Shown here: positions 4,985-9,810 of the stretch, one piece after another
Numbering within the stretch: position 1 is the first letter of the stretch
Layout: each line of letters starts with the position of its first letter
Source: an uncultured bacterium
GTDB taxonomy: Bacteria > Actinomycetota > UBA4738 > HRBIN12
NCBI GenBank assembly: GCA_937881155.1
Contig: CALGFI010000114.1
Location: forward strand, 1-9,810
Reading direction: 5' to 3'
DNA: 9,810 bases
Position numbers and translations under genes: made by a program
Notes under the pieces: model-generated
What the model saw: the letters and a program-made list of their open reading frames with translations, nothing else
What the model was told of the DNA's origin: nothing
Database searches by the model: none

Positions 4985-6913
4985 TCAGCCGACGACGACG
5001 GATCCGTTCATCGTCGGATGGACGTCGCACTGGAAGTAGTACTCACCGGCGTCGAGCGGAGGGACGGTGTAGTCGATCCTGTCGCCGGTGACGGTATCGC
5101 CGCGGAACAGGTTCTCCGCGACGGTGTCGTCCGTGTAGATCGCGATGTTGTGCGGCACTGTGTCCTCGTTCACGAGGGTGATCGTGCTCTCGGTGTCGGC
5201 GGGGAGCTCGATGGTGTCGGTGTCGAACGCGATGTTCTGCGCCGTGACCGTGACGGCCGCGCCCTGGCCGCCCCCGCCGCCACCTCCGGCGCCACCTCCC
5301 CCGCCGTCCCCGCCGCCCTCGTCGACGACAACGATGCCGTTCATCGTCGGATGGACGTCGCACTGGAAGTAGTACTCGCCGGCGTCGAGCGGGTCGACGG
5401 GCGGGTACTCGACGGTATCAGGGCCACCGAAGATCTCGCCCCGGAACAGCGGATCGGTGAGCTCCTCCGCGCTCGGGTAGATCGCGACGTTGTGCTGATC
5501 CGGGTCCTGGTTGTCGAACTCGATCGAGAACGGCTCCCCGGCGGGGACCTCGATGCAACCGGTGTCGAACTCGATCCCACTGGCGGTGATGTCGACGACG
5601 CCGTCGACGGCCTGCGTGCAGTCCCCTTCGGGCTCGGACTGCGCGGGCGCCGGCTCGACGGACGGCTCGGGACTCGGTTCGGCGAGCGCGAGGCCCTCGA
5701 TCTCGCCGTGCGCACCCAGGAAGACGTCCTCGTGCTGGGTGTCGTACCAGGCCAGGTACGCCGTCGCGCCATCGGGCGTGACGGCCACCGACGGCATCGC
5801 TCCCGTCGCGGTGTCCGCGCCGGTGTCGATCGGCTCGAACCGCTCGCCGCCGCTCGAGGCGAAGCGCACACCGTTCGTCGCGTCGACCCACGCAACCCAC
5901 GTTGTGCCCTCGTCGTCGACGGCGACCGACGTTCCCGCTCCCTCTTCCTCTGCGGAACCGGTGGCGACGTCCGACACTGGTACGGCGTCGAACGATCCGC
6001 CGGGCGTTCCCCTCGCGACGACGACCTCCTCGCCGTCGTAGTACGTGAGCGCGACGCCGTCGCTGGTTGAGGTCGCCGAAACCGCCTCGCCGGACGCCGA
6101 GTCGACCTGCTCGGCGCCCCACCCTCCTTCGCCGCCGCCGGTCGCCACGAACACGCCGCGTCCAGCGACGCCGTACGCGACGGCAGCCTGCCCATCGGCG
6201 TCGACGACTGCCGTTCGACACGTGTCGCACCCGCGCGCCGGCGCGATCGCCTGGACGTCCCAACCGGTGCCGCTAGATGATGCGACCTGCACCGACGCGG
6301 ATCGGTCATTCGACGTGTAGTACGCGATCCACGGCGTGCTGCCGACGACGCCGATCGACACGCCGTACGGCTGCGTCTCGGTCACCTGTTCGATCTGGAC
6401 CTGTTCTGTCGTGCTCGGGTCGGTCGAGCCAGTCGCGTAATAAGCGCCTGCATCCGAACCCCAGACAGCGTGGAACCGGTCGCCGTCGACCGCGATGTCG
6501 AGCCCGGCGACGCTCTCCGCGCTGAGGTCCGCGATCACCGGGTCGAACGCCGGGTTGAACGGGACGTCGACGCCCGTGATCTGCCCCTGGAGGGCGATCG
6601 CACCGCGCGTCCAGATCCCGTCCTCGTTCAGGGTCGCCATCAGCACGCCGGGGATCGACGGCGCGCCGACCGGCCTGGTCTGCGGCAGGACCCCCTCGGC
6701 CGTCTCCTCCTCGAACGCGAAGTACGCGACGAGCGGCCGTCCTTCCTGATCGATCGCCACCTGGACGTGGCGGCCCGCGTCGTTCAGCGAATCGGCGACC
6801 ATGGGAACGAAGCGGGTGCCGGATCCGAACTCGACTTCCGCATGTTGGGGCGCGGCGCATGCCGCTGCGATCAGCGCGAGGACGAACGCGAACGGCAGGG
6901 CCTTTCGGGGCAT
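4985..6913 (-). CDS. Predicted lipoprotein: seven-repeat beta-propeller plus tandem cupredoxin domains
   Basis: I do not recognise a named gene. Starting at the ATG, the 642 residues begin with a short signal peptide: RK at 3-4, a hydrophobic core at 5-18 and a lipobox-like AAAC ending at Cys19, suggesting a lipid-anchored exported protein. Residues about 45-410 hold roughly seven repeats of the type SVAVDDEGTTWVAW, resembling beta-propeller blades; blade four contains GCDTC (Cys229, Cys232). A Pro/Glu-rich linker (413-431) leads to two cupredoxin domains separated by a Gly-rich linker (533-549). Putative type 1 copper ligands are His474, Cys518, His521, Met524 and His588, Cys629, His632, Met635; the C-x2-H-x2-M loop resembles amicyanin. 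Domain one also has Cys432 and Cys453, a possible disulfide. A TTG 12 bases upstream (6925) is an alternative start, but it overlaps a -10-like motif. Electron transfer, copper binding or sensing are possible; the substrate is unknown. Confidence 0.85.
   Translation of the reverse strand: MPRKALPFAFVLALIAAACAAPQHAEVEFGSGTRFVPMVADSLNDAGRHVQVAIDQEGRPLVAYFAFEEETAEGVLPQTRPVGAPSIPGVLMATLNEDGIWTRGAIALQGQITGVDVPFNPAFDPVIADLSAESVAGLDIAVDGDRFHAVWGSDAGAYYATGSTDPSTTEQVQIEQVTETQPYGVSIGVVGSTPWIAYYTSNDRSASVQVASSSGTGWDVQAIAPARGCDTCRTAVVDADGQAAVAYGVAGRGVFVATGGGEGGWGAEQVDSASGEAVSATSTSDGVALTYYDGEEVVVARGTPGGSFDAVPVSDVATGSAEEEGAGTSVAVDDEGTTWVAWVDATNGVRFASSGGERFEPIDTGADTATGAMPSVAVTPDGATAYLAWYDTQHEDVFLGAHGEIEGLALAEPSPEPSVEPAPAQSEPEGDCTQAVDGVVDITASGIEFDTGCIEVPAGEPFSIEFDNQDPDQHNVAIYPSAEELTDPLFRGEIFGGPDTVEYPPVDPLDAGEYYFQCDVHPTMNGIVVVDEGGGDGGGGGAGGGGGGGQGAAVTVTAQNIAFDTDTIELPADTESTITLVNEDTVPHNIAIYTDDTVAENLFRGDTVTGDRIDYTVPPLDAGEYYFQCDVHPTMNGSVVVG
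4988..5260 (-). other. Cupredoxin domain 2 (C-terminal)
   Basis: This segment encodes residues about 552-642 of the lipoprotein. It follows the Gly-rich linker and has the cupredoxin order: first ligand His588 in VPHNIAIY, then EYYFQCDVHPTMNG with Cys629, His632 and Met635. All four type 1 copper ligands are present, so it should bind copper. It lacks the additional cysteine pair of domain 1. Domain limits are approximate. Confidence 0.8.
5004..5059 (-). repeat. 56-bp direct repeat, copy B (copper loop of cupredoxin 2)
   Basis: This stretch matches 5337-5392 at 55 of 56 bases, in the same orientation and exactly 333 bp (111 codons) away. It encodes LDAGEYYFQCDVHPTMNG, the loop holding the Cys, His and Met copper ligands. 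The only difference, at 5045 versus 5378, is silent (a GGT or GGC glycine codon). Confidence 0.95.
5267..5317 (-). other. Poly-glycine interdomain linker
   Basis: The segment encodes residues 533-549 of the lipoprotein: almost only Gly, with single Asp and Ala and a Gln at the end. It is the flexible connection between the two cupredoxin domains. On the plus strand the same bases read as a C-rich GCC/ACC-type low-complexity tract, which is prone to slippage and sequencing error. Confidence 0.9.
5321..5620 (-). other. Cupredoxin domain 1
   Basis: This segment encodes residues about 432-531 of the lipoprotein. Ligands are His474 (DQHNVAIY) and Cys518, His521 and Met524 in EYYFQCDVHPTMNG. Cys432 and Cys453, near the domain start, could form a disulfide absent from domain 2. 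The beta-strand pattern (EFDTGCIEVPAGEPFSIEF) aligns with the equivalent strand of domain 2 (AFDTDTIELPADTESTITL), which indicates an internal duplication. Confidence 0.8.
5337..5392 (-). repeat. 56-bp direct repeat, copy A (copper loop of cupredoxin 1)
   Basis: This is the partner of 5004-5059, with a single silent difference. Similarity continues weakly into the following Val-Val-Val codons (5321-5336) and falls off sharply on the side encoding the preceding residues, so near-identity is confined to the copper-binding loop. Confidence 0.95.
6857..6913 (-). other. Predicted lipoprotein signal peptide and lipidation cysteine
   Basis: Codons 1-19 from the ATG encode a basic start (PRK), a hydrophobic core (ALPFAFVLALIAAA) and Cys19 (TGC at 6859-6857). 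Ala at -1, -2 and -3 with Leu-Ile before them is an acceptable though not ideal lipobox. The alternative is an ordinary secretory signal cleaved near the same place. Either way the protein is exported. Confidence 0.75.
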
Positions 6914-6924
6914 GAGCGGGCGCA

Positions 6925-6930
6925 ATCCTA
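6925..6930 (-). promoter_or_regulatory. Candidate -10 element of the lipoprotein gene
   Basis: The minus strand reads TAGGAT, matching TANNNT. A start site seven bases on would leave only about five bases before the ATG at 6913, a near-leaderless arrangement. The same bases include AGGA (6929-6926), which could instead be a weak Shine-Dalgarno at a long 12-base spacing. The two readings cannot be separated from sequence alone. Confidence 0.3.
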
Positions 6931-6936
6931 CAGGTC

Positions 6937-6946
6937 GGTTCGAACC
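6937..6946. repeat. Perfect 10-bp palindrome GGTTCGAACC in the uvrA-lipoprotein gap
   Basis: The sequence is its own reverse complement and lies six bases after the uvrA stop codon and six bases before the candidate -10 of the lipoprotein gene. It could be a small operator or chance. It is not the actinobacterial LexA box, whose TCGAAC and GTTCGA halves are separated by four bases. Confidence 0.4.
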
Positions 6947-6952
6947 ACCCGC

Positions 6953-9810
6953 CTACGAGCGCCCGGTGGAGCCCGCGCCGACGACCTCGAGGGGCAACGT
7001 CCCGACGACCTGTTCGAGGAACCGGCCGGTATGCGAAGTGGCGTGCGATGCCACGGTTTCGGGCGTTCCGGCGACGACGATCTCTCCGCCCGCGTCTCCG
7101 CCCTCGGGCCCGAGATCGACGATCCAGTCGGCGGTCTTCACCACGTCCAGGTTGTGCTCGATCACGAGCACCGTGTTCCCCTGCCCGACGAGCCGCTGCA
7201 GGACGCCCAGCAACTTACGGACGTCCTCGAAGTGCAACCCGGTCGTCGGTTCGTCCAGGACGTACAGCGTGTTGCCGGTGGCGCGCTTCTGGAGCTCCGA
7301 GGAGAGCTTGATCCGTTGGGCCTCGCCGCCCGAAAGCGTCGGCGCCGGCTGCCCGAGCTTGACGTAGCCGAGCCCGACGTCCGACAGCGTCTGTAGGTGA
7401 CGCTTGATCACGGGGATGTTCTGGAAGAACTCGAGCGCCTCGTCGACGCTCATCTCGAGCACGTCTGCGATCGAGCGGTTCTTGTATCGAACCTCGAGCG
7501 TCTCGCGGTTGTAGCGGCGGCCCTTGCACACCTCGCAGGTCACGTACACATCGGGAAGGAAGTGCATCTCGATCTTGATCTGTCCGTCTCCGGCGCAGTT
7601 CTCGCACCGTCCCCCGCGGACGTTGAAGCTGAACCGGCCGGGGCTGTACCCGCGGACGCGAGCGTCCGGGACCTGACTGTAGAGCGTCCGCACGGCGTCG
7701 AACAGTCCGGTGTAGGTGGCCGGGTTCGACCGCGGCGTGCGGCCGATCGGCGACTGGTCGATGTCGATCACCTTGTCGATCTGCTCCCATCCGACCAGCC
7801 GGCGATGCTTCCCCGGCAGCGCCCGAGACCGGTACACCTTCTGCATCAGGGCTCGGAGCAGGACCTCCTGCACCAGCGTGGACTTGCCCGAACCGCTCAC
7901 GCCGGTCACGCAGACGAACAGGCCGAGTGGGATCTCCAGGTCGACGCCCTTCAGGTTGTGCTCGCTCGCGCCGAGCACCTTCAGCCACCGGTCGCCGGGC
8001 GGGCGTCGGACCTCGGGTGTGGGGATCACGCGGCGTCCCGACAGGAACGCGCCGGTCAACGAGTCGTCGGCCTCGAGCAGGCCCTTCAGGTCGCCGGTGT
8101 AGACGATGTCGCCACCTGCGTTGCCTGCACCGGGACCGATGTCGACGACGTGGTCGGCGGCCGCGATCGTCGCCTCGTCGTGCTCGACGACGATCAGCGT
8201 GTTCCCGAGGTCGCGGAGCCGTTCCAACGTGTCGATCAGCCGGCGGTTGTCGCGTTGGTGCAGACCGATCGACGGCTCGTCGAGGATGTACAGCACGCCG
8301 ACGAGACCGCTCCCGATCTGCGTGGCCAGCCGGATCCGCTGCGCCTCGCCGCCGGCGAGCGTCGCCGACGCCCGCGAGAGCGTCAGGTAGTCGAGCCCCA
8401 CGTCCACGAGGAACTGCAGACGCTCCCGGATCTCTTTCAGCAGGCGCTCGGCGATCATGTGCTCGCGCTCGCTGAGATCCATCGTGCCGGTGAACGTGAA
8501 CGTGTCGCGGATCGACATCGTCGTGAGCTGCGAGATGTTGACCCCGCCGACCGTCACCGCGAGCGACTCGGCCTTGAGGCGGGCGCCGCCGCACGTCCGG
8601 CACGGCACCTCTCGCATGAACTGCTCGAGCTTGTCACGCTGGGCGTCGGACTCGGTCTCCGCGTGGCGCCGCTCGACCGAGGGGAGCACGCCCTCGTATG
8701 TCGTCCAGTACGACCGGACGCGTCCGTACCGGTTCTTGTACCGAACGTAGATCTCCTTGTCGGTGCCGTGCAGGACGACCTCGCGCGCCGTCTTCGACAG
8801 CCTCCTCCACGGCGTATCGAGCGAGAACCGGTGCGCCTGCCCGACGGCCTCCAGAACGCGGTACCAGTACTCCAACCTCGTCCCCGCCCACGGCGCGATC
8901 GCGCCCTCCTCGATCGACAGGTCCGGGTCCGGGACGAGGAGCTCGGCGTCGACCTCCAGACGGGTACCGAGCCCGTCGCACGTCGGGCACGCACCGTACG
9001 GCGAGTTGAACGAGAAGTTTCGCGGCTGCAGCTCGTCGAACGACAGACCGTCGTACGGGCAGGCGAGCTTCTCGCTGTACGTCTGGACGTCCTCGCCGTC
9101 GTGGGTCTGCACGGCGATCGCCACCAGGCCCTCGGTCAGCTCGAGCGCGGTCTCCACCGAGTCGGCGATGCGACGCCGGATGTCGGGCTTGGCGATCAGG
9201 CGGTCGACGACCACCTCGATCGTGTGCTTGTAGTGACGGGGCAGCCGGATGGGCTCCGAGAGGTCATGGAGCTCGCCGTCGACGCGAGCCCGGACGAACC
9301 CCTTCCGCCCCAAGTCCTCAAGGAGCTTCTCGTACTCCCCCTTCCGGCCCCGGACGACCGGAGCGAGCACCTGGAACCGGGTGCCCTCGGGGAGCTGCAT
9401 GACCTGGTCGACGATCTGCTCGGGCGTCTGACGGCCGATCGGCCGGCCGCACTTCGGGCAATGTGGGTGGCCGATCCTGGCGTAGAGGACGCGGAGGTAG
9501 TCGTAGATCTCGGTGATCGTCCCCACCGTGGACCGCGGGTTCTTCGAGGTCGACTTCTGGTCGATCGAGATGGCCGGCGAGAGGCCTTCGATGAAGTCGA
9601 CGTCGGGCTTCTCCATCTGCCCCAGGAACTGGCGGGCGTACGCGGAGAGCGACTCCACGTAGCGGCGCTGACCCTCCGCATAGATGGTGTCGAAGGCCAG
9701 CGAGCTCTTCCCGGAGCCGGACAGGCCCGTGAACACGATCAGCTTGTCGCGCGGGAGCTCGAGCGTGACGTTCTTGAGGTTGTGCTCACGGGCGCCGTGA
9801 ATCACAAGCT
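6953..9810 (-). CDS. uvrA: Excinuclease ABC subunit A (UvrA), missing the first few codons
   Basis: UvrA is the dimeric ATPase that scans DNA for distortions and loads UvrB. Counting from the GTG at 9805, 950 residues are visible. The frame continues upstream as Leu-Val-Ile-His-Gly-Ala-Arg-Glu-His, matching the usual UvrA N-terminus, so this GTG is probably an internal valine and the true start lies a few codons outside the window. ABC half one has Walker A GLSGSGKS (27-34), signature LAGGE (483-487), Walker B ILDEPS (507-512) and His542. Half two has GVSGSGKS (635-642), LSGGE (824-828), VLDEPT (849-854) and His884. The C-terminal zinc module is Cys734, Cys737, Cys757 and Cys760. The first module has Cys249, Cys273 and Cys276, but Asp252 where many UvrA proteins have a fourth ligand. 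Cys402/Cys405 form a further CxxC pair. The stop is TAG at 6955-6953. Identity is secure. Confidence 0.98.
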   Translation of the reverse strand, partial: LVIHGAREHNLKNVTLELPRDKLIVFTGLSGSGKSSLAFDTIYAEGQRRYVESLSAYARQFLGQMEKPDVDFIEGLSPAISIDQKSTSKNPRSTVGTITEIYDYLRVLYARIGHPHCPKCGRPIGRQTPEQIVDQVMQLPEGTRFQVLAPVVRGRKGEYEKLLEDLGRKGFVRARVDGELHDLSEPIRLPRHYKHTIEVVVDRLIAKPDIRRRIADSVETALELTEGLVAIAVQTHDGEDVQTYSEKLACPYDGLSFDELQPRNFSFNSPYGACPTCDGLGTRLEVDAELLVPDPDLSIEEGAIAPWAGTRLEYWYRVLEAVGQAHRFSLDTPWRRLSKTAREVVLHGTDKEIYVRYKNRYGRVRSYWTTYEGVLPSVERRHAETESDAQRDKLEQFMREVPCRTCGGARLKAESLAVTVGGVNISQLTTMSIRDTFTFTGTMDLSEREHMIAERLLKEIRERLQFLVDVGLDYLTLSRASATLAGGEAQRIRLATQIGSGLVGVLYILDEPSIGLHQRDNRRLIDTLERLRDLGNTLIVVEHDEATIAAADHVVDIGPGAGNAGGDIVYTGDLKGLLEADDSLTGAFLSGRRVIPTPEVRRPPGDRWLKVLGASEHNLKGVDLEIPLGLFVCVTGVSGSGKSTLVQEVLLRALMQKVYRSRALPGKHRRLVGWEQIDKVIDIDQSPIGRTPRSNPATYTGLFDAVRTLYSQVPDARVRGYSPGRFSFNVRGGRCENCAGDGQIKIEMHFLPDVYVTCEVCKGRRYNRETLEVRYKNRSIADVLEMSVDEALEFFQNIPVIKRHLQTLSDVGLGYVKLGQPAPTLSGGEAQRIKLSSELQKRATGNTLYVLDEPTTGLHFEDVRKLLGVLQRLVGQGNTVLVIEHNLDVVKTADWIVDLGPEGGDAGGEIVVAGTPETVASHATSHTGRFLEQVVGTLPLEVVGAGSTGRS

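Noticed and set aside
3243..5039. A 598-codon plus-strand open frame opposite uvrC
   Set aside because: It mirrors the uvrC reading frame in G+C-rich DNA, shows no recognisable domain and runs into the lipoprotein gene. UvrC itself has every expected catalytic motif.
5018..6070. A 350-codon plus-strand open frame opposite the lipoprotein gene
   Set aside because: Its Arg/Val/Asp-rich composition is typical of an antisense shadow, and the minus-strand protein has coherent domains, a signal peptide and copper ligands.
6923..6925. TTG as the start codon of the lipoprotein gene
   Set aside because: It overlaps a -10-like motif and has no Shine-Dalgarno at a useful distance. The ATG four codons later gives a compact standard signal peptide. 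It remains possible.
6933..6949. tRNA T-arm-like sequence on the minus strand, considered as a tRNA remnant or attachment site
   Set aside because: The stem has a mismatch, no acceptor, D or anticodon arm can be found around it, and the upstream part would lie within the uvrA coding end.
9803..9805. GTG as the start codon of uvrA
   Set aside because: The frame stays open upstream and the residues around it match the interior of the usual UvrA N-terminus, so this is more likely an internal valine.

Overview
The window is a G+C-rich (roughly two thirds by eye), tightly packed stretch in which every supported gene lies on the minus strand. In transcription order, from high to low coordinates, the genes are: uvrA (5' end just outside the window), a gene for a large exported copper-protein-like lipoprotein, uvrC, rapZ, gap and pgk (3' end outside the window). 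No intergenic gap exceeds about 95 bp. I see no RNA gene, insertion sequence, CRISPR array or phage gene. The uvrC-rapZ...gap-pgk order, the frequent GTG starts, the Arg/Asp/Ala-rich proteins and the TANNNT-type -10 motifs close to start codons suggest an actinobacterium, probably from an uncultured or deep-branching lineage. This assignment is inference from gene order and composition.

Region by region: 6953-9810 encodes UvrA, the damage-recognition ATPase of nucleotide excision repair. 4985-6913 encodes a predicted lipoprotein with about seven beta-propeller-like repeats followed by two cupredoxin domains, each with a complete His-Cys-His-Met copper-ligand set. 3009-4892 encodes UvrC, the dual-incision nuclease of the same repair pathway. 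2053-3012 encodes RapZ, a P-loop nucleotide-binding protein that overlaps uvrC by four bases. 967-1977 encodes glycolytic GAPDH and 1-956 encodes phosphoglycerate kinase, which catalyse consecutive steps of glycolysis and are probably co-transcribed.

Functionally the window joins DNA repair (UvrA, UvrC) and central carbon metabolism (Gap, Pgk), with RapZ between them. Candidate promoters before the lipoprotein gene, uvrC and gap suggest several transcription units: uvrA; the lipoprotein gene; uvrC-rapZ; and gap-pgk. The uvrC promoter is placed as expected for a leaderless mRNA.

The repair and glycolysis genes are ordinary family members. The most unusual parts are the propeller/tandem-cupredoxin lipoprotein placed between uvrA and uvrC, the 56-bp almost identical repeat that encodes its two copper-binding loops, and the absence of yvcK and whiA between rapZ and gap, where actinobacteria usually carry them. 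I found no evidence for a wholly new multi-gene system.
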